Part shown: piece by piece, positions 7,881-14,961 of the stretch | How positions within the stretch are numbered: position 1 is the first letter of the stretch | Layout: each line of letters opens with the position of its first letter | Source: a virus | Reading direction: 5' to 3' (one strand) | Virus record (IMG/VR): IMGVR_UViG_3300048592_001403 | Location: 1 to 27,950 of that record | DNA length: 27,950 bases | Made by a program: the position numbers and the translations under genes | Notes under the pieces: model-generated | The model's input: the letters and a program-made list of their open reading frames with translations, nothing else | What the model was told of the DNA's origin: nothing | Databases searched by the model: none

Positions 7881-9637
7881 CCGACCAGACCGTGATCCTC
7901 ACGCGCCGCGCACCGATCAATTCCTCGACCTACGATCCCGAGGCACGAACGGTGGAGGCAATCCTATCGACAGGCGCAAGTGTTGAGCGTTACGACATGC
8001 GCGGTCCCTTCGAGGAACGCCTTGCGCTTGACCAGACATGGCCGGATCGCGTTCCGCTCATCGATGCACACGACAGAAGCTCGATGGATGCAGTCCTCGG
8101 CTTTGTCACAAACATTCGGACCGTGGGGAACTCCGTTTACGGAACAATTCATCTGTCGCGGCACAGCGAAACCGCGATCCGCATTTCGGCAGAACTCAAG
8201 GACGGCGCGAAGCTCGGCATTTCCATCGGCTATTCGGTGGCCGAGGTTCGCGAGGGCAAGGACGGCGAGAAGCGGACAAAGACCGCAACACGCTGGACCC
8301 TGCTCGAAGTTTCATTTGTGCCCGTCGGCGCTGACGCCGGGGCCTCAACACGCTCGAAAGGAGCAACGACAATGCCAGAACTGAACATCGAAGATCGCAC
8401 CGCGATCAACGCTTCGATCCGCACCTTCGCCCGTGTGGCGGGCCTCGATCAAACATGGATCGACACGCAGATCGACGCCAATGCGACCGAGGACCTTGCA
8501 CGCGCCGCCGCATTCGAGGCGATGCAAGCGAGGGGGCAGCAGACGCGCACGATCACCAGCACGGGGCACAATGATCGCAGCCTCGACAATCCCGATGTCC
8601 GCGTCCGCGCAATGGGCGAAGCGCTCTTTGCCCGCATCGCGCCATCGCATCAGGTCAGCGACGTGGCACGCGGCTTCGTCGGCCTCTCGACCGCCGAGAT
8701 CGCAAAGGAATGTCTTCGCGCCGCTGGCATCAGCACGACCGGGCTTAGCGCCTCGACCGTCGTCACCCGCGCTCTGCACACCACGTCCGACTTTGCGCTC
8801 ATTCTTGGCGACACCGTGGGCCGCTCGATGCGGCAGTCCTATGAGGCAACGCCGAGCATCCTCAAGCAGATCGCCCGCTCGATGACCATGCGCGATTTCC
8901 GCCGCGTCTCGCTCTTGCAGACCTCGCAGTTTGACAGGCTCGAACGTGTGGGGGAGAGCGGCGAATTTAAGCGCGGCACCTTCTCCGAGAGTGGCGAGAC
9001 AATGCAGATTGCAACCTTCGGCAAGGTCTTCGGCATCACGCGGCAGGCCATCGTCAACGACGATCTGAACGTCTTCGCCGATGTGCCGCGCAAGATGGGC
9101 GTTGCCGCCGCCGTGTTCGAGGATCAGGAACTCGTCAACCTGCTTGTGGCAAATGCCGCCATGGCCGACGGCGATCCCTGCTTCCATGCGAACCATGGCA
9201 ACCTCGCTGGCAGCGGTGGAGCGCCCGCCGATGCAACACTCACGGCGGCACGGCTCGCGATGCGCGATCAGGCGGACGACAGCGGCCAGCTTGTCAACTG
9301 CACGCCGAAATTCATCGTCGTCCCGAGCGAGCAGGAAACGGCGGTCGAGAAGCTCCTTGCCGCGATCTATGCGACAAGCGTTGACGACGTGAATGCATGG
9401 ACCGGGAAGCTCACGGTGCTTGTCGAACCGCGCCTGACCGACGCGAAAGCTTGGTATCTCGCCGCCGATCCCGCCACCATCGACGGGCTTCGCTTTGCCC
9501 ATCTTGAGGGCGAGGCGGGGCCGCAGATCGAGACGCGGCAGGGCTTCGATGTCGATGGCATCGAGACGCGCATTCGGCTCGACTTCGGTTGCGGCATCGT
9601 CGATTGGCGCGGCCTCTATAGAAATGCCGGGCAATAA
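7877..9637 (+). CDS. Prohead protease / major capsid protein fusion
   Basis: 586 aa. Residues 1-165 are a prohead protease of the HK97-like fold: H65 in LIDAHDRSSMDAVLGF, then the serine motif GISIGYS (S116) and the following LLEVSFVPVGADAG. Residues from 166 (MPELNIEDRTAIN) are a major capsid protein of about 421 aa with features of the family annotated as protease/capsid fusions (TFGKVFGITRQAIVNDD and VIVP-like FIVVPSEQE). It would be both coat subunit and maturation protease. A strong internal ribosome binding site and in-frame ATG at the domain border (listed separately) would give free capsid protein in excess. The last residues are followed after two bases by the gpW-like gene. Confidence 0.92.
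   Translation: MTDQTVILTRRAPINSSTYDPEARTVEAILSTGASVERYDMRGPFEERLALDQTWPDRVPLIDAHDRSSMDAVLGFVTNIRTVGNSVYGTIHLSRHSETAIRISAELKDGAKLGISIGYSVAEVREGKDGEKRTKTATRWTLLEVSFVPVGADAGASTRSKGATTMPELNIEDRTAINASIRTFARVAGLDQTWIDTQIDANATEDLARAAAFEAMQARGQQTRTITSTGHNDRSLDNPDVRVRAMGEALFARIAPSHQVSDVARGFVGLSTAEIAKECLRAAGISTTGLSASTVVTRALHTTSDFALILGDTVGRSMRQSYEATPSILKQIARSMTMRDFRRVSLLQTSQFDRLERVGESGEFKRGTFSESGETMQIATFGKVFGITRQAIVNDDLNVFADVPRKMGVAAAVFEDQELVNLLVANAAMADGDPCFHANHGNLAGSGGAPADATLTAARLAMRDQADDSGQLVNCTPKFIVVPSEQETAVEKLLAAIYATSVDDVNAWTGKLTVLVEPRLTDAKAWYLAADPATIDGLRFAHLEGEAGPQIETRQGFDVDGIETRIRLDFGCGIVDWRGLYRNAGQ
8357..8374 (+). promoter_or_regulatory. Internal ribosome binding site and start for free capsid protein
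   Basis: AAAGGAG at 8357-8363, eight bases, then an in-frame ATG at 8372. The ATG begins the capsid part at residue 166 of the fusion. The spacing is close to ideal and the signal is stronger than that of the full-length start at 7877, which is an ATGA overlap. Confidence 0.6.
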
Positions 9638-9639
9638 AC

Positions 9640-9870
9640 ATGGCCGAGACGGTCGCCAGCCTGACGGCCCAGCTTGAGGCGCTTCAACGCGCCCGTGCCA
9701 CGGGCGTGCGGCGCGTCGAGATCACCACAGGCAACGGCGTCAGCAAATCGACCGAGTACAAGGACGACGCGCAGATGGCCAGTGCCATAGCCGATCTCCA
9801 GCACCGCATCGCCGCCATTGGCGGGCGGAAGGTTTCAACAATTCTCATCGCAACATCGAAAGGACTTTGA
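9640..9870 (+). CDS. gpW-like head-tail joining protein
   Basis: 76 aa. Size and pattern match lambda gpW: an N-terminal helix (LTAQLEALQRARATGVRRVE), a short strand pair ending in STEYKD, and a second helix (MASAIADLQHRIAAIGG). gpW plugs the portal after packaging and provides the platform for tail attachment. It begins two bases after the capsid stop. It is the last gene whose product is expected to touch a tail; no tail gene follows. Confidence 0.85.
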   Translation: MAETVASLTAQLEALQRARATGVRRVEITTGNGVSKSTEYKDDAQMASAIADLQHRIAAIGGRKVSTILIATSKGL

Positions 9871-9871
9871 C

Positions 9872-10210
9872 ATGAAGAACTTTGTACAGCCCGGCCACAT
9901 GATCACTGTCGCCGCGCCCCTCGGGGGCGTCATCGGCGGCGCTCCCGTTCTGATCGACCATCTGTTCGGCATCGCCGCCACGACGCAGGACGCGGGCGAG
10001 CCTGTCGAGCTTGCCACCGTCGGCGTCTACGCGCTGGTCAAAGCGACAGGTGCCGTCACCGTCGGGCAGGTCGCCTATTTCGATGAGAGCGAGGGCGTGG
10101 TCACAACCACGTCCGACACCGACGCCAACGCCCGCATCGGCGTCTTCGCCGCCGCCGCCGCCGAGGCTGCGGCCACAGCACTTGTGAAGCTCGACGGATC
10201 GGCTTCGTAA
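9872..10210 (+). CDS. DUF2190 family phage head protein
   Basis: 112 aa from the ATG at 9872 (AAAGGA at 9858-9863). The sequence is a small beta-rich, alanine/glycine/valine-rich protein opening FVQPGHMITVAAP, with VGVYALVKATGAVTVGQVAYF and a closing KLDGSAS, as in DUF2190 proteins found next to capsid genes. In several phages these decorate or stabilise the capsid. Its stop ends the structural module; the recombinase leader begins within 40 bp. Confidence 0.85.
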   Translation: MKNFVQPGHMITVAAPLGGVIGGAPVLIDHLFGIAATTQDAGEPVELATVGVYALVKATGAVTVGQVAYFDESEGVVTTTSDTDANARIGVFAAAAAEAAATALVKLDGSAS

Positions 10211-10228
10211 TTCGGGGGTGCTTTCAAC

Positions 10229-10327
10229 ATGGCGGAAAGCCCGCCCAGCCTCATGCCTCCCCCAAGCGTTGAAAAGGGCATGAGGTCGCCAAGGGTCCTT
10301 GCGCTCATGGCCAAGCGTAAAAGGTAG
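10229..10327 (+). CDS. Possible 32-aa peptide
   Basis: ATG at 10229 to TAG at 10325-10327 encodes a proline- and lysine-rich peptide beginning MAESPPSLMPPPSVEKG. GGGGG at 10214-10218 could be a distant ribosome binding site. The frame covers the first hairpin of the proposed leader RNA and has no counterpart in element 2, so it is more likely incidental. Confidence 0.2.
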   Translation: MAESPPSLMPPPSVEKGMRSPRVLALMAKRKR

Positions 10328-10408
10328 CCGCCCCTCCGGAGTGATCCGGCCAAGGCTATCAGGCCCGACGAGATAGCCCCCGGCCCCAAGGCCGGGTGGC
10401 ATCTAACC
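10249..10408 (+). ncRNA. Candidate structured leader RNA 1, upstream of the recombinase operon
   Basis: A 5' hairpin (CCTCATGCC 10249-10257 with GGCATGAGG 10277-10285) is followed by a 66-nt block (10343-10408) that aligns without gaps with 26028-26093, 47 of 66 positions identical by hand count. The block ends in a hairpin (CCCGGCC with GGCCGGG around CCAA, 10379-10396) and the invariant GGCATCTAACC. The first small ORF starts 25 nt later. In the second copy the hairpin has changed on both arms but still pairs. It could be a regulatory leader, an attenuator, or a structured DNA site. I know no RNA family to assign it to. Confidence 0.45.
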
Positions 10409-10433
10409 TACTGAAAAACCACGGAGCTTTTGA

Positions 10434-10556
10434 ATGATTTGGACTGCGCAAGTGTTTGCGCACCGGATTGGTGCGCCCGATTTTGAGGAAGCCGAATGGC
10501 CGAGGGCCGTGGTAAAAACGAGGACGCGGAGGACGGTGGCCTTGCACTTGAGGTAG
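10434..10556 (+). CDS. Small ORF A of the recombinase cassette, 40 aa
   Basis: Starts at ATG 10434 with GGAG at 10423-10426. The peptide contains APDFEEAEWPRAVVK. The matching ORF of element 2 (26121-26294) has PPDFRDFGWPKAMVN at the same position, so the frame is conserved beyond chance of the DNA. It overlaps small ORF B in another frame. Function unknown; a leader peptide or small regulator of the recombinase is possible. Confidence 0.5.
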   Translation: MIWTAQVFAHRIGAPDFEEAEWPRAVVKTRTRRTVALHLR

Positions 10557-10648
10557 CCCGCGCACTTGCGAGGCAGGCAGCGCGTGAAGATTTCAACCGA
10601 ATGACGGGTCGCCGTCTCCGCGAGAAAACCACGGAGGCGAAGCCATGA
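10496..10648 (+). CDS. Small ORF B of the recombinase cassette, 50 aa
   Basis: ATG at 10496 with GAGGAA at 10485-10490. Its stop overlaps the recombinase ATG (ATGA), so the two are translationally coupled. The paralogue at 26183-26338 has 51 aa, and shares GK..DAEDG, RALAR, AR.DFNR and the closing TTEAK. It is a charged helical peptide. A recombination directionality factor or recombinase partner is a reasonable guess from position and size; the sequence itself does not show it. Confidence 0.6.
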   Translation: MAEGRGKNEDAEDGGLALEVARALARQAAREDFNRMTGRRLREKTTEAKP

Positions 10649-12351
10649 CCATCAAGACAAGACGAGGGGCGATTTACGCCCGCTATTCATCGGATCTGCA
10701 AAACCCCCGAAGCATTGGGGATCAGGTCGTGCTCTGCCGCGAACACGCGGCACGCATGGGCATTACGATCAGAGAGGTCTATTCCGACCAAGCCAAATCA
10801 GGCGGGTCGCTTCATGGCCGCGACGGGGTGCAGGAGATGATCCTCGCCGCGAAGCAGAAGGACTTCGATGTTCTGGTGGTCGAGAGCCTTGACCGCCTTG
10901 CACGCGATCAGGCTGACCTTGCCACGACCTTCAGGCAACTCAAGTTCGCGGGCGTCGAAATCGAGCAGGTGAACGGCGGGAAAGCGGACGCCCTGCAGAT
11001 TGGTGTCCACGGTCTGCTCGGTTCCCAATACCTCCTGCAACTCGGAGAAAAGACCAAGCGCGGAATGGCGGGCAATATCCGTGAGGGCCTGAGCGCCGGG
11101 GGCAAGTCCTATGGCTACCGCCCGGTGAAATGGGAGCCGGGCGAACTTGAGATCGACGAGGCCGAGGCGGCAGTCGTGCGCCGTATCTTCGATCTTTACA
11201 TCGCTGGAACATGCCCACGTTCGATTGCTGGCCTGCTCAACAGCGAGGGCGTCCCTGCCCCGCGCGGATCGAAGTGGAACGCCAGCACCATCAACGGCAA
11301 CGGCCAGCGCGGCTGTGGCATCCTTCGCAATCCGCTCTACTCCGGCGTCCGCATCTGGAACCGGGTCCGCATGGTCAAGGACCCGGACACGGGCAACAGG
11401 GTCAGCCGCCCGAACCCCGAAAGCGAATGGCGGATCAGCGAGGTTCCCGCCCTTGCCATCTTGAGCAGGGAGACTTTTGAGGCCGCACAGCAGATCAAAG
11501 CCGCCCGTTCGCACGCATACACCGCTCGCGAGGTTCTGCCCCGGAAGCAGCATCTTCTTTCCGGTTTGCTCCAGTGCGGTTGTTGCGGCTCTGGATTGTC
11601 CCTCCACGGCACCACAAAGGGCCACCGCCGCGTCGGTTGCAGCCGCCGCAAGGAAAGCCGCTCTTGCGCGAATAGCAGCCGCTACTACCTCGACGAGATC
11701 GAGGAAATGGTTCTCGTCAACCTCAAGAAAGTCCTAGCAGACCCAAAGGCGCTCCGGGCCTACGTTGACGAATACCAAAAGACGATGCGGGAGCTTTCGC
11801 GCAGCGCCAGCAACAATCGGGATGCACTCGAAAGGAAGCTGGCCGACATCAAGGGGCGGCAGCGCCGCCTCCGCGACCTTTACGAGCGGGGCGTCGAGGA
11901 TGACGCCGACGAGACAGCCAAGCGGCTCAACGAGCTTTCCGCTCAGGCGCGGGAAACCGAGCAGGAGCTTGAACAGGCCCGCCTAGCGGTGCCCAAGATC
12001 GAACTGCACCCACAGGCCATCGAGGCCTACAAGCGGGATATTTCGGCTCTGGCCTCACGGCTCAATCGGCTCCAAGAGGCCGATCCTGCCGCGTTGGAGC
12101 CGTTCAGAAGACTGGTGGAACGGGTCATCGTCCTTCCCGGCCATCCGACTGAAATCGAAGTCAAAGGACGCCTTGGGGCGCTGACCGTCGCGCCTGAGCG
12201 AGTGGTGATATCTATGGTAGCGGGAGAGCGAATTTCTCCCAAGCAACCACAACAGGATCAATTGGTTACGTTCTTCGAAAAGCCCATGACGCGCCTCCAC
12301 AGGAGTGCTGCCAATGGCAACAAACGGAAAGCGGGCAGGACGGCTGCCTGA
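10645..12351 (+). CDS. Large serine recombinase 1 (site-specific integrase)
   Basis: 568 aa; GGAGG at 10633-10637. The resolvase domain is at residues 1-160, with catalytic S15 in AIYARYSSD and the DRLARD motif. A recombinase domain follows (GLSAGGKSYGYRP, LNSEGVPAPRGSKW), then a zinc ribbon (CGCCGSG ... GCS....SCAN) and a coiled coil (about 380-470). It would cut and rejoin att sites through a phosphoserine intermediate. Up to VAGE (525-528) the C-terminus matches that of recombinase 2. The last 40 residues then differ completely, exactly where the tRNA-derived repeat ends. I read this as the original tail, encoded by antisense tRNA, having been replaced by DNA of element 2 when that inserted. 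The catalytic domains look intact. Confidence 0.95.
   Translation: MTIKTRRGAIYARYSSDLQNPRSIGDQVVLCREHAARMGITIREVYSDQAKSGGSLHGRDGVQEMILAAKQKDFDVLVVESLDRLARDQADLATTFRQLKFAGVEIEQVNGGKADALQIGVHGLLGSQYLLQLGEKTKRGMAGNIREGLSAGGKSYGYRPVKWEPGELEIDEAEAAVVRRIFDLYIAGTCPRSIAGLLNSEGVPAPRGSKWNASTINGNGQRGCGILRNPLYSGVRIWNRVRMVKDPDTGNRVSRPNPESEWRISEVPALAILSRETFEAAQQIKAARSHAYTAREVLPRKQHLLSGLLQCGCCGSGLSLHGTTKGHRRVGCSRRKESRSCANSSRYYLDEIEEMVLVNLKKVLADPKALRAYVDEYQKTMRELSRSASNNRDALERKLADIKGRQRRLRDLYERGVEDDADETAKRLNELSAQARETEQELEQARLAVPKIELHPQAIEAYKRDISALASRLNRLQEADPAALEPFRRLVERVIVLPGHPTEIEVKGRLGALTVAPERVVISMVAGERISPKQPQQDQLVTFFEKPMTRLHRSAANGNKRKAGRTAA
12215..12228. repeat. 14-bp att core at the element 1 / element 2 junction
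   Basis: TGGTAGCGGGAGAG is identical to 27907-27920 in the same orientation, with mismatches on both flanks. In the right copy it is the complement of the last 14 nt of a tRNA, CCA included. Here the rest of the tRNA is absent, as expected for the left att site of an integrated element. Confidence 0.7.
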
Positions 12352-12868
12352 AGAAAATGCCGCCGCGATGGGGTATCGCGGCGGCAATAGTGGACTGCTC
12401 AACATTGCGGATTGGAGCAGTCCACTTGTAGCTCGCACATCTGCGTCTGACAAGCCCCGCGAGAATGCGCGGAGCGGTGAAAACACTTCCGGGACGGGCG
12501 CCGCAGCCGCCTTCCTGCGCGACCTCATGGAGCTTGGCCGCTACCGCTACGGCGGGCCGAGCTTTATCTTCCCTGATACCGAGGAGGGGCGCACGCACGC
12601 GCTCATCGCCCTTCGCTACGCGATCCGCGTCGACCACTCATTCACGCTGGTAGCACGGGCAGTCTCATGGGCCGCTCTCTGGTCCCCTTGGATGCTGATC
12701 CACACGCCGGGGCGGTGGCAGGAGGCGGATCTTAAATCGGCCATCTCTGCCGCCTTGCAGGTGCCGCCATCGTTTAATAGCGCAGCGGACAGCGCGTCGG
12801 TGGGAATTACATATGAGGAGTGGAAGGCGATCCGGCCCCGCCGCCTGACGCCGGGGGTGCAGCAATGA
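12314..12868 (+). CDS. Hypothetical protein of the element-specific family, copy in element 2
   Basis: 184 aa from ATG 12314 (AGGAG at 12301-12305); the first codons overlap the replaced tail of recombinase 1. Residues about 65-125 hold RYGGPSFIFPDTEEGRTHAL and LWSPWM, in the order of RYGGEDYVLPDD and CPWM in gene 1-1056. The C-terminus (SVGITYEEWKAIRP) resembles the LGLT......TIG segment. I do not recognise a characterised family. It is coupled by ATGA to the next gene, a paralogue. It may belong to a replication or regulatory module of the element backbone; this is inference from position and recurrence. Confidence 0.7.
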   Translation: MATNGKRAGRLPEENAAAMGYRGGNSGLLNIADWSSPLVARTSASDKPRENARSGENTSGTGAAAAFLRDLMELGRYRYGGPSFIFPDTEEGRTHALIALRYAIRVDHSFTLVARAVSWAALWSPWMLIHTPGRWQEADLKSAISAALQVPPSFNSAADSASVGITYEEWKAIRPRRLTPGVQQ

Positions 12869-13803
12869 GCCGCCCGAAGTCGAAGGCCAAGGCCAACGCG
12901 AAAGCCGAACAGAAGCTTTGGGGCAAGGAGGCCAAGGAGCCGTCCGGGTTCGACATTGCGATCAAACGCCAGCGGGACGTGAACGTGCTTTTGGCCGACC
13001 GCCACGGCGGCACAAAGGACGATTTCGCGATGCCGGACGACGAAATGACGCGGCGCATCCTGCCAGCCGTCCTGCCCCACCACATCCGCTACGAGAACCC
13101 CGAGCGGCGCATCCTCAACTGGCTCTGCAAGCACTGCCCTTGGATGGCAGCGGAGGAGATGTGGCAGCTTGTCCGGAGTGCATTGCGCGCACAGGGACGT
13201 ATCCGGTCCGACGCGCACCTTGGGAAGCTGTTCGGCCTCAGCTACGAGGACATGCGGCGGCTCAAGATAACAACCATGCTCCCTCCCAACATGACGCGTG
13301 CGCAGGTTAGGGCAAGGTCGAAGGATGCTCTCAACGAGAGGCGGCGGAAGGCAGCCCGCGCGGCGGGCGTCAAGCCCCGCGAGGAGTACGAGGCGCAGGG
13401 CCTGAACAAGACTAAACCTTGGGTAGCGCTTGGCATCAAGAAGCGCTGGTACTTTGAACTCAAGAGGCGGGGCCAGCTTCCCGGTGCGGATGGGACTGCA
13501 CAAGTACCGTCAGACAAAGAAGGGTGTAACCCTTGTGACGTACCGAACCAGTGCAGTGCAGATATTAAGAACGACGCGGGAAGCACCGAAGCAGGGCGCG
13601 GGCTTGAAGCCGCGCCTGATCAGACGTCGGCAGAGACGGAGCGACAGGCTCCCCGAAACCGCGCCAGCGGTTTTGCGTCTCGGCGCAGCGCTAGCGAAGC
13701 CGCCTCACGCGTCCTCCTTGCAACGGTTCAGCGCGCACCATCCCTTATGAGGGTTCGGATCATCGCAACAGCAATCAAGGTAACAGCCACGGAGGTAGCA
13801 TGA
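12865..13803 (+). CDS. Paralogue of gene 1-1056 (CPWM motif, HTH-like tail)
   Basis: 312 aa, ATGA-coupled on both sides. Features in order: a lysine-rich N-terminus, FAMPDD, RRILNWLCKHCPWM (around residues 85-98), GLSYEDMRRLKITTM, a basic helix (ALNERRRKAARAAG), and KTKPWVALGIKKRWYF, which reads as a helix-turn-helix. The last quarter repeats AGRGLEAAP from gene 1-1056 and the AAACCGC hairpin, and otherwise is low-complexity. The likeness to gene 1-1056 marks both as backbone genes. A DNA-binding protein is likely; whether for replication, excision or transcription is not visible. Confidence 0.75.
   Translation: MSRPKSKAKANAKAEQKLWGKEAKEPSGFDIAIKRQRDVNVLLADRHGGTKDDFAMPDDEMTRRILPAVLPHHIRYENPERRILNWLCKHCPWMAAEEMWQLVRSALRAQGRIRSDAHLGKLFGLSYEDMRRLKITTMLPPNMTRAQVRARSKDALNERRRKAARAAGVKPREEYEAQGLNKTKPWVALGIKKRWYFELKRRGQLPGADGTAQVPSDKEGCNPCDVPNQCSADIKNDAGSTEAGRGLEAAPDQTSAETERQAPRNRASGFASRRSASEAASRVLLATVQRAPSLMRVRIIATAIKVTATEVA
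13656..13673 (+). terminator. Second copy of the shared 3' hairpin
   Basis: AAACCGC (13656-13662) and GCGGTTT (13667-13673) around GCCA, continuing TTTTGCG, as at 969-987. It lies inside the reading frame of the gene at 12865, so termination is doubtful. Confidence 0.3.
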
Positions 13804-14252
13804 ACACGGCAAATGTCATCACGGTGGACTTCAGCAGGGCGCGCGCAGACGCGCCCATGACGGAGCGGGGCGGGGCAACGATCCACCGCCTGACGCCAGA
13901 GCTTCACCCTGACAGCATCATCGCAATCCGCGTCAGTGAACTCACGCGGCTCCTGCATCACCGCTACCCGGGCGGAGATCACAGCAGCACAGACGCGATC
14001 GACATCATCCGCGTCGTCCTCGACCACTTCGCCAATCTTCGCAATGGCGCGCCACACATTACCGCATGGCTGGCGCAGCACTCCCCGCAGCAGGCGCCGC
14101 GCGAGGAAATCGCAGCCGAGTGGCCGCGCGGGAGGTATTGGAGGGCAGAACCCCTTGGCGTCCACCTTGGGCTTCTGGCTGATGAGGCCCACGCATGTGA
14201 AATCACCACGATCGGGTCGCGCACCTCGCGGCGGAAGTGGAAGCAAGCATGA
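13800..14252 (+). CDS. Hypothetical protein, short member of the element-specific family
   Basis: 150 aa; GGAGG four bases before the ATG, which overlaps the previous stop. It contains RYPGGDHSSTDAIDI, ITAWLAQHSPQQ and the LGLLADEAHACEITTIG segment, matching the order RYGG...D, LNWIAARCPW and LGLT...VTTIG of gene 1-1056. It lacks the basic helix and HTH-like tail. Three such genes in a row, all overlapping, suggest a multi-subunit or diverged tandem set. Function unknown. Confidence 0.7.
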   Translation: MNTANVITVDFSRARADAPMTERGGATIHRLTPELHPDSIIAIRVSELTRLLHHRYPGGDHSSTDAIDIIRVVLDHFANLRNGAPHITAWLAQHSPQQAPREEIAAEWPRGRYWRAEPLGVHLGLLADEAHACEITTIGSRTSRRKWKQA

Positions 14253-14350
14253 TAGGAGGCAATAGGAGGCCCGTGGGCGGGCATCTCGCCCGACCCTGCC
14301 CCAACACCACGCAGACCCTGAGCGCCGAAATTCGACCGCTCAAAATCGCG

Positions 14351-14369
14351 GCGCGGGTTCTTCCCGCGC
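14351..14369 (+). promoter_or_regulatory. Perfect 7-bp hairpin between operons
   Basis: GCGCGGG (14351-14357), loop TTCTT, CCCGCGC (14363-14369), without a T-run. It lies in the 171-bp gap between 14252 and 14424, which also has a tandem ATAGGAGGC repeat (about 14251-14269). It may be a weak terminator or a leader structure for the next gene. The gap holds no gene. Confidence 0.35.
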
Positions 14370-14423
14370 AGAGGAGAAGGGGTGCCATCGGCTCCGAATT
14401 AGATGAATGAAACGGGTTAGATC

Positions 14424-14894
14424 ATGGCAAACGATCCAGCAGTTCAGACTGTGTTCCGGTTGGAACGATTGGTCGCAGTCCTTGAGCAAGGCCGCGCGCC
14501 AGACCCGGAAGATACTGCTCTCTTGGCTGATGCCGTCCGGGCGGTGAGGTCGGGAAAGATTTCCTCTCTTGATGCGGCACTCGGGTTGGCAGCGGGCCGG
14601 GGCCAACCGCCCTTGTCGAGGCGATTGGCAATCCACACGCGTAACCTCCACCTCCGTGCAGCAGCCGAGCTTCTGGCGCCCAGTGCAAGTATATCGACAC
14701 GAGCCGAAAAGCTCCTTCAGGCCGACGAGCGCTATCGGTCGGGTCGTTGGCAGCGGGATCGCCTCTGCTCCGACTGCCCGCCTGACATCGTCGGCAGTGT
14801 GGACGGTCATTTGTGGGAGGCTCGCCATTCACATGGTTACATTCCTATTTCACAACGCGCACTGGAATGCATACTCACGAAGGGAGATCGCTGA
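14424..14894 (+). CDS. Hypothetical protein, 156 aa
   Basis: Not recognised. A helical N-terminal half (VFRLERLVAVLEQGRAPDPED; DALLADAVRAV-like pattern) is followed by a basic segment with RRLAIHTRNLHLRAAAELL and ALLQADERYRSGRWQ-type helices. One CSDC motif is near residue 115. No signal peptide or membrane segment. It precedes the coiled-coil gene at 14962 by 67 bp and may share its transcript, which seems to end at the hairpin at 16061-16092. The ribosome binding site is weak. Confidence 0.55.
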   Translation: MANDPAVQTVFRLERLVAVLEQGRAPDPEDTALLADAVRAVRSGKISSLDAALGLAAGRGQPPLSRRLAIHTRNLHLRAAAELLAPSASISTRAEKLLQADERYRSGRWQRDRLCSDCPPDIVGSVDGHLWEARHSHGYIPISQRALECILTKGDR

Positions 14895-14961
14895 GGTCCT
14901 TTCGTGGAATACTCTTCATTGAGATGGCATAGTGTCTCCACAGCTTGGAGAAGAAGTCTCA

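Larger units (their letters stand above)
1..12228 (+). mobile_element. Element 1, right part: serine-recombinase element carrying a phage head module
   Basis: The left end lies outside the window. The right end is placed at the 14-bp tRNA-derived repeat inside the recombinase gene at 10645-12351. Visible content is a Rep/regulator-like gene, a packaging and head module (terminase to connector), and a leader/small-ORF/recombinase cassette. No tail, lysis, primase or repressor gene is visible in the 12 kb. It could be a capsid-forming satellite, a decayed prophage, or part of a longer prophage whose other genes lie to the left. The boundary is inferred from the repeat and from the parallel layout of element 2, not from an empty-site comparison. 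Confidence 0.55.

Noticed and set aside
8345-9634. 429-codon open frame antisense to the capsid gene
   Set aside because: Same reason: a shadow of a well-supported gene with no domain content.
10343-10396. Interpretation of the leader as a simple intrinsic terminator of the head operon
   Set aside because: The hairpin lacks a T-run and is followed by a conserved tail shared with element 2, where the upstream gene is unrelated and more than 400 bp away.
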